The translations under genes were made by a program, and so were the position numbers. This document shows positions 9,174 to 17,465 of a stretch of DNA of 64,000 bases, piece after piece. Origin of the DNA: Chloroflexus sp. Y-396-1 (lineage in GTDB: Bacteria; Chloroflexota; Chloroflexia; Chloroflexales; Chloroflexaceae); assembly GCF_000516515.1 (NCBI RefSeq), contig NZ_KI911784.1, forward strand, positions 2,512,881-2,576,880. Reading direction: 5' to 3'. The number at the start of each line of letters is the position of its first letter. Position 1 is the stretch's first letter. The notes under the pieces are model-generated. The model was not told the origin of the DNA and made no database searches. It worked only from the letters and a program-made list of their open reading frames with translations.

Positions 9174-9560
9174 ATGGCAAGATTCTTTCCGGCGCCCCTG
9201 TGGGTGTCATCCGCAGTCTGTGTTGTGATCGGGTTTATCGGTGGCAGTGCGTTCTGGTGGGCATCACGAGGGTGGAGTATCTTTATTGCTGCATTCCTAT
9301 GGGCACTGATCGGGACAACCGGCACAGTGATCGGGCGTAGCGTCAGTGAACGACTTCGCTACGGTGATTGGCGGCATGCCAGTCGGTTGGTACCGCCCCA
9401 AACTATAACACCGATGGGGGGCTTTCTGATAACAGCCCTCTTGACCGGTGCGCCATTGGCCATCTCACAGATCTTGCTGCTCGGTGGGATAATAGGGCTA
9501 TTAACTGTTTTGTTCTGGATCGGTATACCGCTCACCTCACCATTTCGAGAACGACGATGA
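9174..9560 (+). CDS. Small integral membrane protein
   Basis: The 128-residue product has about four hydrophobic segments (roughly residues 9-28, 34-52, 80-98 and 99-118) joined by a basic loop around 55-70. I recognise no family. Its stop overlaps the start of the nucleotidyltransferase gene (ATGA at 9557-9560), so the two are translationally coupled and possibly work together, for example in cell-envelope sugar metabolism; that link is inference from the overlap only. Confidence 0.7.
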   Translation: MARFFPAPLWVSSAVCVVIGFIGGSAFWWASRGWSIFIAAFLWALIGTTGTVIGRSVSERLRYGDWRHASRLVPPQTITPMGGFLITALLTGAPLAISQILLLGGIIGLLTVLFWIGIPLTSPFRERR

Positions 9561-10051
9561 ACATCTATGAGTTGACCGAACTGGTAGCATTGCGTGCAAG
9601 TTGGCGAGTGGCTGGGCTGAAGGTCGTGTTGACTAACGGTGTCTTTGATCTTATCCACGTCGGTCACGTACAGTATCTGACAGCGGCACGTGCGCTTGGC
9701 GACCGATTGATTGTGGCTATCAACAGTGATGAATCGACTCGGCAATTGAAAGGGCCTTTGCGACCAATTGTACCGGCGACAGAGCGGGCGACTATCGTGG
9801 CGGCGCTGCGTTGCGTTGATGCAGTTACCGTCTTCCACGAGCGCACGGCAGAGACGGTGGTAGCGGCATTGGCGCCTGATCTGTATGTGAAAGGTGGTGA
9901 CTACGGGCAAGGCACGACATTCGATGAGACACGACTACCGGAAGCAAGAGTCGTGCAAGCGTTGGGTGGTGAAGTGCGGATTCTGCCCTTTCGTGAGGGG
10001 CACGCGACGACACGTTTAATCGAACGGATTGTCGAGCGTTACCGCGAGTAA
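9557..10051 (+). CDS. rfaE2: RfaE domain II-type nucleotidyltransferase
   Basis: A 164-residue cytidylyltransferase-fold enzyme. The segment TNGVFDLIHVGHVQYL holds the HxGH nucleotide-binding motif (34-37), and VKGGDY and a C-terminal TTRLIERI segment fit D-beta-D-heptose 1-phosphate adenylyltransferase (the C-terminal half of E. coli HldE). It would attach ADP to a heptose phosphate or act on a related sugar alcohol phosphate. The start is the ATG that overlaps the upstream stop by four bases; a longer in-frame reading has no homology. Substrate not certain. Confidence 0.85.
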   Translation: MNIYELTELVALRASWRVAGLKVVLTNGVFDLIHVGHVQYLTAARALGDRLIVAINSDESTRQLKGPLRPIVPATERATIVAALRCVDAVTVFHERTAETVVAALAPDLYVKGGDYGQGTTFDETRLPEARVVQALGGEVRILPFREGHATTRLIERIVERYRE

Positions 10052-10688
10052 TCTGCACACGGATGCGCAACGGTACTGCACCTACGTTTCGTCAGACCGC
10101 AAGGTCACGCTGATAGTTTTAGGTGGCCTTTTGCATTGCAATACGATACGGTACGATTAGGGCGAGCTACGTCAGCTTATCACGCCAGGTATTTGCGGTG
10201 ACAGGTGTATCTTAGCTCGATTTAGCGACTTACGTCTGGAGGGTTTAGAGCTTATCCGAATAACCCAGCGGCACAAAAGGCGAGCACGCTACAGGCGACG
10301 TGGAGGAAGCAAGATACTGTTCAGCTTCCTCTCACAGCGTATCAGCAGACGGCGAAACCGATTCACCAACACTGACTGCTCTCCGCTACCTAGCGCCGCG
10401 CACGTTTGCCCACTTCCCGTGCAATCTCCTTTGCTTCCTCGCCGCGATTGCGACTATGCACCGTGAGACTACATTCGCGCACGGTCATACAAACCTCATT
10501 ATCATCATTACCGTTACCTAGGCACACGCCCCGTGGTTGCTCCTCCGTCGGCGTTGATCGCGCCACAACGATATGCTCGATGGTCGCACGCGACAGTTTC
10601 AGCTTCCTGTCACTCAACCACTTTTTTGTTTACACCATCGAATGATGAAATTACGTTATTATCAGATACCATCGCAATAAACTGAAAA
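10052..10688. other. Long intergenic region
   Basis: About 640 bases with no strong gene. One short minus-strand ORF (10390-10617) is listed separately as doubtful. I see no recognisable RNA gene, terminator or repeat unit here. Confidence 0.4.
10390..10617 (-). CDS. Doubtful small ORF
   Basis: A 75-codon reading frame starting at GTG. The N-terminus KLKLSRATIEHIVV resembles leader segments of some short peptide-natural-product precursors. Two Cys residues, a Gly/Asn-rich middle and a basic, helical C-terminus follow. The ribosome binding site is weak and no modification enzymes lie beside it. It may be chance. Confidence 0.2.
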   Translation of the reverse strand: MSDRKLKLSRATIEHIVVARSTPTEEQPRGVCLGNGNDDNEVCMTVRECSLTVHSRNRGEEAKEIAREVGKRARR

Positions 10689-11501
10689 TCACGGAAGTTG
10701 CGCTAGACTTGTCCGAATTGCATCATGATATGAACGAAATGTCATCAAATTGTTATGATCGCCCCCAACAATCGGGTAAAAGGCCAGCGGCGCCGTGACT
10801 TCCCGTGCCAGCCGTTCACCATCAGCATAGGGTACTACGCTGTCATTCGTTCCATGAATGATCACTACTGGACAACGTACCTGATCAATCCACTCGTGTG
10901 AACGCAACGGATACTTCAATAAAAACGGGGGCACCCACGGAAACCGCCGTCGTGCAATCGCCTCAACACTGTAAAACGGACTCTCAAGGATCAGTAAGCG
11001 TGGCTGATACGTTGCGGCCAAACGGGTTGCCAGGCCACTCCCCAATGACCGCCCATAGAGCACAATCTGCGCTTCAGTGTAGTGAGATAGTACCCATTTA
11101 TAAGTAGCAGCCGCATCAGCGTGTAATTGCGCTTCACTAGTGATAGTGCCGGTACTCTGACCATACCCACGATAGTCCACCATCACGAGATCGTATCCAT
11201 ACGGTACTAAATCATGTGCCACCTCTCCCCAGCTTCGAAGCGTACCACCGTTCCCATGAAAGTACAGGATCACCCCCTGCGCACTCGCTTGCCGAAACCA
11301 TAACGCATGCAGTACTGCGCCATCAACTGGAATAAACACCTCCTCGACCGGCACACCAAATTCATAGCGCGTACCAGGCGGATCATGTTCGGGAAAAAAG
11401 ATGAGACGTTCTTGTAACAGATAGATTAAGCTACACACCCCAACATACCCGATCACCATAAGTCCTAGGAAACGTAAGATTGTTTCTCCCATCTGTGACA
11501 T
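10689..11501 (-). CDS. Membrane-anchored alpha/beta hydrolase
   Basis: A 270-residue serine hydrolase of the Bem46/YfhR-like type. An N-terminal hydrophobic segment (about 8-28) anchors it. The oxyanion motif is YFHGNGGT, the nucleophile elbow is GRSLGS, the acid is likely in HGTNDSVVPY, and the His is in GGDHNNL. Substrate unknown; relatives include esterases and peptidases. It stands alone on the minus strand. AGGAAAGG precedes the ATG at 11501 closely, and a second ATG at 11492 is also possible. Confidence 0.88.
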   Translation of the reverse strand: MSQMGETILRFLGLMVIGYVGVCSLIYLLQERLIFFPEHDPPGTRYEFGVPVEEVFIPVDGAVLHALWFRQASAQGVILYFHGNGGTLRSWGEVAHDLVPYGYDLVMVDYRGYGQSTGTITSEAQLHADAAATYKWVLSHYTEAQIVLYGRSLGSGLATRLAATYQPRLLILESPFYSVEAIARRRFPWVPPFLLKYPLRSHEWIDQVRCPVVIIHGTNDSVVPYADGERLAREVTAPLAFYPIVGGDHNNLMTFRSYHDAIRTSLAQLP

Positions 11502-11570
11502 TATCCTTTCCTAACTCAGGATTACATATTTCCCCACCGCGGTCGCAGCGCGTTCTACCCCCACCCATTT

Positions 11571-11752
11571 CTCTGTGTACTCTGTGCGCTCCGTGGTTTA
11601 TTTTTACCACAGAGGGCACAGAGAGCTCTGCATCGAATCCCCTCTCTGTGTTCTCTGTGTCCTCCGTGGTTTATTTTTACCACAGAGGGCACAGAGAGCT
11701 CTGCATCGAATCCCCTCTCCGTGTACTCTGTGCGCTCCGTGGTTCATTTTTA
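11571..11752. repeat. 73-bp tandem repeat rich in CTCTGTG/CCACAGAG
   Basis: Two and a half units with a 73-base period (starts at about 11571, 11644 and 11717). Each unit contains CTCCGTGGT and ACCACAGAG arms that can form a hairpin around TTATTTTT. It lies upstream of the hydrolase gene and contains no convincing gene. Confidence 0.8.
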
Positions 11753-11901
11753 TTGAAAAAGAAATGTTTTTGTGATAAGGCTCACAATTTCTTCTCGTTT
11801 GTGTCTTAAATCACAAATTTCGCAGCACGCAATTAGATGCTCTATCCAGACAAATTTGTACTTTTTTGCCCAGGATTTCTGTGCAGTTATCGGGCAAAAT
11901 A

Positions 11902-11910
11902 TGGTATGAT
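11902..11910 (+). promoter_or_regulatory. Extended -10 promoter of the AP2-like gene
   Basis: TGGTATGAT matches the extended -10 form (TGnTATAAT with one change). No good -35 is visible, which is usual for extended -10 promoters. The start codon lies 80 bases downstream, with AAAAGGAG before it. Confidence 0.45.
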
Positions 11911-11989
11911 AGAAATCGGAGGCTTCAACCTTCGATACAGTCACTAAATAGTACAAGTTGTTCGAGGTTTTCAAAAGGAGCAATCAGCA

Positions 11990-12661
11990 ATGCCTCGCCG
12001 ATACGCTGTTCGACCGGCTAGTTTGCCGACCCTTGAAACAACAACTGATACCGCACAACCGCTGACACCGCATCCTGAACAACCGTCAACACCGACCGAA
12101 GACGATCCGTTGGCCGTGCTGCGTTACGAACCGTTGCCCGATCTCGACCCTGAGCAGGCTCGTCAGTTGCTGACCAGTCCCTCGACTCTGGCTACCAACG
12201 ACGTTAAGAAGTTGCCAGCTCGTCTTCGTCCCAAGACGACGAAGCACAAAGGGATTACCCGCATCGATCATCCGGCCAAGCGTACCTTTGGCTATTTCGT
12301 GCGCGTAACCTGGAACAAGCAGCGCCGGAGCAAGTTCTTTTCCGATTCGGTATACGGCGACCGATTGGCAGCATTGGCCGCTGCCATCGAATGGCGTAAC
12401 GCGACTGAACGTGAACTTGGTAAACCGCGTACTGAGCGACAGGTGATCGGTGTTGCTCGCACCAGTACCGGTATCGTTGGTGTGCGTCGCACTATCAAAG
12501 ATGGCCGTGAGGTTTACGAGGCGACCTGGCGTGATGGCAACCGCATCCGCCGTACTTCCTACTCAATCGCCAAGCACGGTGAACGACGTGCTCTGGCGTT
12601 AGCCCGTCGTGCACGCGAAAAGTACGAGCGTCAGCGCCAACGTACTCCGGCTGCTGATTAA
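11990..12661 (+). CDS. Protein with two AP2/ERF-like DNA-binding domains
   Basis: The 223-residue product has a Pro/Thr-rich N-terminus (1-75), then two basic AP2-like modules. The first (about 85-145) runs from KGITRIDHP through GYFVRVTWNKQRRSKFF to AAIEWRNATERELGKP; the second (about 155-215) runs from GIVGVRRT through YEATWRDGNRIRRTSY to ALARRAREKYERQ. Each fits three strands followed by a helix, with the Arg/Trp pattern of AP2 domains. It has no endonuclease domain, unlike many bacterial AP2 proteins. It likely binds DNA, but the target is unknown. It is monocistronic with its own promoter and terminator. Confidence 0.8.
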   Translation: MPRRYAVRPASLPTLETTTDTAQPLTPHPEQPSTPTEDDPLAVLRYEPLPDLDPEQARQLLTSPSTLATNDVKKLPARLRPKTTKHKGITRIDHPAKRTFGYFVRVTWNKQRRSKFFSDSVYGDRLAALAAAIEWRNATERELGKPRTERQVIGVARTSTGIVGVRRTIKDGREVYEATWRDGNRIRRTSYSIAKHGERRALALARRAREKYERQRQRTPAAD

Positions 12662-12692
12662 TTTCCGGCCTGCGTTTGTTGATTGCGTCCTT

Positions 12693-12728
12693 CCCCTGTT
12701 TCCCTCATGGGACAGGGGTTTTTCTTTT
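12693..12728 (+). terminator. Intrinsic terminator of the AP2-like gene
   Basis: CCCCTGT-TT-CCC pairs with GGGACAGGGG around a TCAT loop, followed directly by TTTTTCTTTT. It lies 32 bases after the stop codon. Confidence 0.85.
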
Positions 12729-12885
12729 CCGCTCCCACTGCGTGCAACCGTGCCAGGATATATCCTTTCAACCCAGTGCAGTTACAACACCGGTTATCAG
12801 AATGCAACCAATTTATTAGGTCAAAAGTGTCGGAATCATCACATAATAATGAACAGAATGACAAGCACAGCCGGAGGAGCAGACC

Positions 12886-13518
12886 GTGCAGACCGATTAC
12901 GAGGCCACCACAAGTTTTCATGGTACAGGTGAAGTTAGCCAGATAGACGTGGGACGTCGCATTCGCACCCTCCGCGAACAACGCCGACTATCAATCCGTG
13001 CCCTTGCCGAAGCCAGTGGTTTGGCAGTCAATACGCTCAGTCTGATTGAAAATGGTCGCACCTCTCCTAGCGTCAGTACGCTACAACGACTGGCCATGGC
13101 GTTACAAGTGCCAATCAGCACCTTCTTTACGCCAGATGTCCCCAAAAAACGAATCGTCTTTACTCCGGCAGGTCAGGCTGCTACTAGTCCGTTTCCCCAC
13201 GGCACTCTCTCCGATCTGGCGCCTGGTCTCATCAACCGCACGCTCGAACCGCTGCTGATTACGCTTGAGCCTGGTGCCGGTAGTGGGACGGAGTCAATAA
13301 TTCACACTGGCCAGGAATTTGTCTTTGGTCTGAGCGGTCAGATTATGTATACCGTCGCTGACCAAACTTTTACTATTGGTCCTGGTGATAGTTTGCTATT
13401 TGAAGCCGTCTTACCCCATCGCTGGCACAATCCCGGTTATACACTAGCCCAGGCCCTCCTGGTCTTGTGTCCACTCGAATTACCCCGCAGCGTATGGGAA
13501 CGTCATGGTCGCTTTTAG
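12886..13518 (+). CDS. XRE-family regulator with C-terminal cupin domain
   Basis: The 210-residue product has an N-terminal helix-turn-helix (about 22-76, including RIRTLREQRRLSIRALAEAS and NTLSLIENGRTSPSVSTLQR) and a C-terminal cupin (about 125-200, with a GQEFVFGLSGQI segment). This two-domain plan is typical of ligand-responsive repressors such as those controlling amine, amino acid or stress genes. It starts at GTG with GGAGGAG upstream. It is followed 16 bases later by a small gene on the same strand that it may regulate or act with. Ligand unknown. Confidence 0.88.
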   Translation: MQTDYEATTSFHGTGEVSQIDVGRRIRTLREQRRLSIRALAEASGLAVNTLSLIENGRTSPSVSTLQRLAMALQVPISTFFTPDVPKKRIVFTPAGQAATSPFPHGTLSDLAPGLINRTLEPLLITLEPGAGSGTESIIHTGQEFVFGLSGQIMYTVADQTFTIGPGDSLLFEAVLPHRWHNPGYTLAQALLVLCPLELPRSVWERHGRF

Positions 13519-13534
13519 CGTAAGGAGCACAGCA

Positions 13535-13927
13535 ATGCAGATCCGCACATTGCAACTGAGTGAAGATGGTGCCAGTCGTATTGACGAAGAAATTATCCTT
13601 ACCCGACAGGGGCCTGGTCAGATCACGCTCAACGATCAACCCGTGCTGGCCGTCCGGTCGCTCGATCGCTGTACACTGGCATTCGAACTGTTGGGGGAGA
13701 CCCGCTATCTCGCGTCTAACGAGTACTGGTTTGCGATGACCGGAAAGCGCACTGTCGATGCCCTGCAGGCAGGATGTTTACTTGGTCACCTTGATAGCCT
13801 GGCGATTGCCGCTCATCACGTCCTGACAGCCTTTGCCGACCAATCCGACCTTTCACCAGAGGCACAGGCCGCCCTTGCACGTATCCGTACTGTGTTGAAC
13901 GAATTGGCAACTGCCAGTAAAGTCTAA
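13535..13927 (+). CDS. Small protein of unknown function downstream of the XRE-cupin gene
   Basis: A 130-residue soluble protein from the ATG at 13535 (TAAGGAG 9 bases upstream). The N-terminal half looks beta-rich (MQIRTLQLSEDGASRIDEE to LGETRYLASNEYWF) and the C-terminal half helical. I recognise no family. It is probably cotranscribed with the regulator (16-base gap). Confidence 0.65.
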   Translation: MQIRTLQLSEDGASRIDEEIILTRQGPGQITLNDQPVLAVRSLDRCTLAFELLGETRYLASNEYWFAMTGKRTVDALQAGCLLGHLDSLAIAAHHVLTAFADQSDLSPEAQAALARIRTVLNELATASKV

Positions 13928-14064
13928 CATCGAATACGTTTCGGAACCTCGCTCCGTCAACGAGCGCGAAGATCATATCGTGGCCAGCCCGTGCTGGTGA
14001 GAGGGTGTCTGTCGCTTCCGTTTCCAACGGTTGACAATCTACCTGATAATCACCGGGATGTGCA

Positions 14065-14388
14065 GTGTGCTCAGAGCTTGCTCAAAAACTCGGATTTCTT
14101 ATTGGGCACGTACCGTGCCTGTGCGGCCATTGCGTGAGGGGTTTCCATCGTTCTTTCTCTCCCGCCCCCACGTTCCCCCTTCCTCTCCCCCATGGGGAGA
14201 GGAAGGGGGGCAGGGGGAAGGTGAGGGCCGCTAGGCGTGCTCTGCAGCACCGGCGCTGCAACCGATGCAAACCGTCTCTATCGTGTCGAGGAGATGCCTG
14301 CTGCGTTGCCCACCACTGGTCCCCGCACCATTCTGAAGATGCCATGACCGAGCCTCATCAACAGCCCAGGTTGTTAATGAGGCGCTGC
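14065..14388. mobile_element. MITE-like element, single-unit copy
   Basis: This segment matches the reverse complement of 19530-20037 over almost its full length, minus one internal duplication. It runs from GCTCAGAGCTTGCTCAAAAACTC to a degenerate inverted end near 14365-14388 (CCCAGGTTGTTAATGAGGCG). Inside are a strong hairpin (CTTCCTCTCCCCCATGGGGAGAGGAAG), GGTGAGGGCCGC and CTGCAGCACCGGCGCTGCAACC. It encodes no transposase. A further forward end sequence, GCGCCTGATCAAAACCCTGAG, lies at about 14420-14442. Confidence 0.6.
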
Positions 14389-14442
14389 GTTGCTCACCAC
14401 TTCAGCCGATGCCCCTGCTGAGCGCCTGATCAAAACCCTGAG

Positions 14443-14615
14443 TTTCTGATCGCGTTCTCAGTCTGTTACGCGGCGGTGAAGTTGTTGTTTGTTGTACTTA
14501 ACAAGCTAGCAGGGGGCCAATACTAGTGGCTTCCCCTTCTTCACCCCTAAAGAGACATTCCAGGGCTTTGCGACGTTCCAAATCGTGCCGATCTTCGCCA
14601 CGCACCGAGATGCGT
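14443..14615. other. Intergenic stretch
   Basis: I see no gene or clear regulatory signal here; it separates the repeat element from the end of the DUF2085-type gene. Confidence 0.3.
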
Positions 14616-15428
14616 TTACGGCACCAGCGGTGGCGGTAAGAGACCCTGCACCTCTAACTCAATCTTCCAGCGCGCCAGTAACGCCAGCAGCAGCAGAGCC
14701 ACCAGAAATCCGGCACTTCCCGGTAGTAACAATTGCTGCGGACGACGGATTCGACCATTCAGACCGGCTATCGCACTGATCGGTAGCGCAATGGCAAAGC
14801 TCATCACACCGGTCATCCCGACGACACTTATCAATACCAGCGGCCATGCCAGGATTTCCTGATCGGCAGCAATTGCTAGTACTACCACACTTACCGCACC
14901 TATTACCAACCCCAAATCACGCCACCCTGTGATTGGTGCTTGTTCCCTATCAATCAGATCAGGAGCTAGCAACGTATGATTGGCAACCAACAGCAACCCA
15001 GCAGCCATCGCAACCCCAAATCCTAATCCGGTAAGCAGACGCAAATCATTACGTGGTGGGTAGAGCGCCTGGAACCCTAGCTCGGCAACCGTTGAATTGA
15101 GACCATCGATCCCCATGATCACAACGAAACCTACCAGCGTTAGACCTATCGGTAACGGTGGCAAACGGCCCGCTCGCCATCGACCACGTCCAGCGATGAC
15201 CCCTAGCGTGGTCATGAAGCCGAGATAGATGCCGCTATCACGGGCACAAAGCGGAAACTGCACGCCACCCACGATCAGGTTATGACTCTGTGCGCAGATA
15301 CCATGTACAGCAAAGAAGAGTCGTCGCTCTAGATTCAATTCATTTGCCAGTGTTGGTAAATAGATCAACACTAATGCTGTAACGACGGCAATACTTGCCA
15401 GCCTTCGGTACATCCGTACCCGATCCAT
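14616..15428 (-). CDS. DUF2085-type integral membrane protein
   Basis: A roughly 270-residue protein with about seven hydrophobic segments. It contains CAQSHNLIVGGVQFPLCARD followed by SGIYLGF, the cysteine/arginine-bearing loop I associate with DUF2085 membrane proteins. Function unknown in the family. The ATG at 15428 has AGGA 9 bases upstream; a GTG at 15449 would add 7 residues and lies 4 bases after the upstream stop. It appears to be in one operon with the phosphodiesterase gene before it. Confidence 0.75.
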   Translation of the reverse strand: MDRVRMYRRLASIAVVTALVLIYLPTLANELNLERRLFFAVHGICAQSHNLIVGGVQFPLCARDSGIYLGFMTTLGVIAGRGRWRAGRLPPLPIGLTLVGFVVIMGIDGLNSTVAELGFQALYPPRNDLRLLTGLGFGVAMAAGLLLVANHTLLAPDLIDREQAPITGWRDLGLVIGAVSVVVLAIAADQEILAWPLVLISVVGMTGVMSFAIALPISAIAGLNGRIRRPQQLLLPGSAGFLVALLLLALLARWKIELEVQGLLPPPLVP

Positions 15429-15453
15429 AGTGACTAATCCTACCTTCACCTCT

Positions 15454-15939
15454 TCACTTGTGCTCGTCCAACCGAATAATCACTGCGCTCGCCTGACCCT
15501 GCTGCACCGTTAGACGCGCCACCGACAGACCTGCACCACGTGGTGCACCGGCAGTTCCCGGATTAAGGAAGAGTACCGAATTGTGCACTTCACACAATGG
15601 CTGATGGCTATGACCAAATATATACACCCGAGGATGGCGCCCGTCATCTGTCTTTGGCAACGATTGCACAAGTAAGCGGGGCTGACCACCAATATGGGTC
15701 ACAAAGATCAATACCCCTTCGCGTTCAATCCAGCGCTGAGCTGGATAGGTTCGAGCCAACGCTGTTCCCCGGTCTGTATTTCCGTGAATCGCAAGTACCG
15801 GCGCAATCGTTTCTAACTGTCTCAGGACAGCTTCGCTCCCAATGTCTCCCGCATGCACAATCAACGCTACTCCGGCCAGTGCGTGCAGTGCTGCTGGCGC
15901 CAGACGGTCGTGCGTATCAGAAACGACCCCTATCTCCAC
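15454..15939 (-). CDS. YfcE/MJ0936-type metallophosphoesterase
   Basis: The 161-residue product has the short calcineurin-like fold motifs in order: SDTHDR (7-12), HAGDIGS, HGNTDRG and GHSHQP. These bind two metal ions. Family members cleave phosphodiesters or phosphomonoesters of unknown natural substrates. Its stop is 3 bases from the end of the following phosphatase gene's region (15943), and all lie on the minus strand, so it is probably part of the operon that begins at 19416. Confidence 0.9.
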   Translation of the reverse strand: MEIGVVSDTHDRLAPAALHALAGVALIVHAGDIGSEAVLRQLETIAPVLAIHGNTDRGTALARTYPAQRWIEREGVLIFVTHIGGQPRLLVQSLPKTDDGRHPRVYIFGHSHQPLCEVHNSVLFLNPGTAGAPRGAGLSVARLTVQQGQASAVIIRLDEHK

Positions 15940-15942
15940 CTT

Positions 15943-16368
15943 TCACCTCGCTAACAATGCTTGCGTCAGCGCTGTAACTTCACGCTCAATCAGATCAAAG
16001 GCCAGATCGGCTGCCAAAACATTGACATCAGGTATCTGCCAGTATGTAATCCGATCGACCCACGCAGGAAATCGTTGTTGCATCAATGGTCGGTGTTCGG
16101 GTTCATTGAGAGCAATCACATAGGTCGCCCGTTCGAGATCGACCTCCTGCAACATCAGCGGTGCACGTATCGCACTCGGTATTGCTAGGCCACGCTGTTG
16201 CAGGCGCTCCAGAACTGGCGGCCAGATTGGCCCCTGATTGTACGGTGAAAGTGCCAGACCTCTCGATGTGGCGTACCAGTCTCTAACCTGAAGTGCGTTG
16301 AATAGTAACTCAGCGTAACGGCTGCGATAATAGTTCCCGGTGCAGACGAAGAGCACAGTGTGACTCAC
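15943..16368 (-). CDS. Low-molecular-weight protein-tyrosine-phosphatase-like protein
   Basis: A 141-residue protein of the arsenate reductase/LMW-PTP fold. The phosphate-binding loop is CTGNYYRS (Cys9, Arg15), matching C-x5-R. The C-terminal acid is probably in the IPDV segment near residue 105 instead of the usual DP pair. It starts at a GTG that overlaps the stop of the upstream gene (16365-16368); an upstream in-frame ATG lies inside that gene. It may dephosphorylate a protein or a small molecule. Confidence 0.82.
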   Translation of the reverse strand: MSHTVLFVCTGNYYRSRYAELLFNALQVRDWYATSRGLALSPYNQGPIWPPVLERLQQRGLAIPSAIRAPLMLQEVDLERATYVIALNEPEHRPLMQQRFPAWVDRITYWQIPDVNVLAADLAFDLIEREVTALTQALLAR

Positions 16369-17465
16369 TGCATAGCCTCCAGCGTATATTGCAAATACGG
16401 ATTTGTACACGGTGGGCCGTTCGTCGCATACAACACCCCTGCTGTCAGATCGATAATGATCGACGCCACTGTTTCATAACGCTCTTCAGGTGGATCGGCT
16501 GGATCAATGTGAAAACAGATTGAGTACGGATAGTTTACGTGGTCGCGCAGCGCCGACTGCACCTGTGCCAACGACTGCGGACGAACGGCGAGTAGTTCAC
16601 GCAGACGCGCCTCACGCCAGTTGGAATGTGGATACCGCTCAATCTGTCGTTCAACAATTCCCAGAGCTGCCGGATCGGTAAAGTGATTGGCGTGAACGAG
16701 ACAACCTCCGGAGCAACTGCTGATCGCCAACGCAGCAGGTGCAGCTTCGACGTTGATCACCTGATCAGGAGTCTGCGCCAACAGAAAATTAGCCGAACCG
16801 GCTCGCTCTTCGCTCGCGATCACCGCCTGTGCTGCCCGTAATGTCCGTGCACTTAAAATCTCGTAGCAGCGCACGTGAAATGGCCGTCGCAAACGAGACC
16901 AGTCATCGTCGGTACTGCTCAGGCCATTGATCAACAATGCTAAGCCGGCAGAGTTGAAACCTATCTTTCCGCCGAAGATACCGGCTTCGGTGAACACTAA
17001 CCTGCGATGACCATCAGGCTCAACCGTGCGCAGAATCGCTCCCCGCACTCCACAGATCCAGTCCCAATTTTCGCCAAGGAGCAGATGACCATCACTCGTT
17101 TCTGAAGGCAACAGCGCAAACGCGGTACAACCATCAGGTTTCGTGATGCTCTTATCATACTCGCGGAAGAATTGGTAGAACAACTCATAACGAACATTCA
17201 GAGCCGCGATTGCTGCGAAATCAACCCCTGCCCCTTCAGCAATGCCGCGCATACCAGCAGCATAGTTTGGGTTCTGGTCAGCAATGACTCTGGCATAGCG
17301 TAATGCCCGTTGCCAGACCTCTTGAAGGGGTAAGCGTAGCTCACGTTCAAACCTATCGGCGTACAGACGCAAATTGGCGGCAATCGCATCACGTAGTGCG
17401 CGTCCATGCCGCCAACCCTGCTCGAATGTGTCACCCGTCAGCTCAATCATCGGCAAGCCGTTCAC
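16365..17465 (-). CDS. Acyl-CoA:6-APA acyltransferase-like (peptidase family C45) protein
   Basis: A 366-residue Ntn-hydrolase family protein. The expected nucleophile region is DGCTAFALLP (Cys113) followed by LGENWDW, the pattern of the isopenicillin N acyltransferase/C45 family in which autocleavage frees the Cys. It would hydrolyse or transfer acyl groups on an amide. It starts at GTG after GAGGAGG and overlaps the preceding GNAT gene by 4 bases and the following phosphatase gene by 4 bases, so the three are tightly coupled. Substrate unknown; nothing here suggests beta-lactam synthesis. Confidence 0.85.
   Translation of the reverse strand: MNGLPMIELTGDTFEQGWRHGRALRDAIAANLRLYADRFERELRLPLQEVWQRALRYARVIADQNPNYAAGMRGIAEGAGVDFAAIAALNVRYELFYQFFREYDKSITKPDGCTAFALLPSETSDGHLLLGENWDWICGVRGAILRTVEPDGHRRLVFTEAGIFGGKIGFNSAGLALLINGLSSTDDDWSRLRRPFHVRCYEILSARTLRAAQAVIASEERAGSANFLLAQTPDQVINVEAAPAALAISSCSGGCLVHANHFTDPAALGIVERQIERYPHSNWREARLRELLAVRPQSLAQVQSALRDHVNYPYSICFHIDPADPPEERYETVASIIIDLTAGVLYATNGPPCTNPYLQYTLEAMQ

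Noticed and set aside
16365-17465. Beta-lactam biosynthesis gene
   Set aside because: The family resemblance is to penicillin acyltransferase, but no other beta-lactam genes are nearby and the family is broad.
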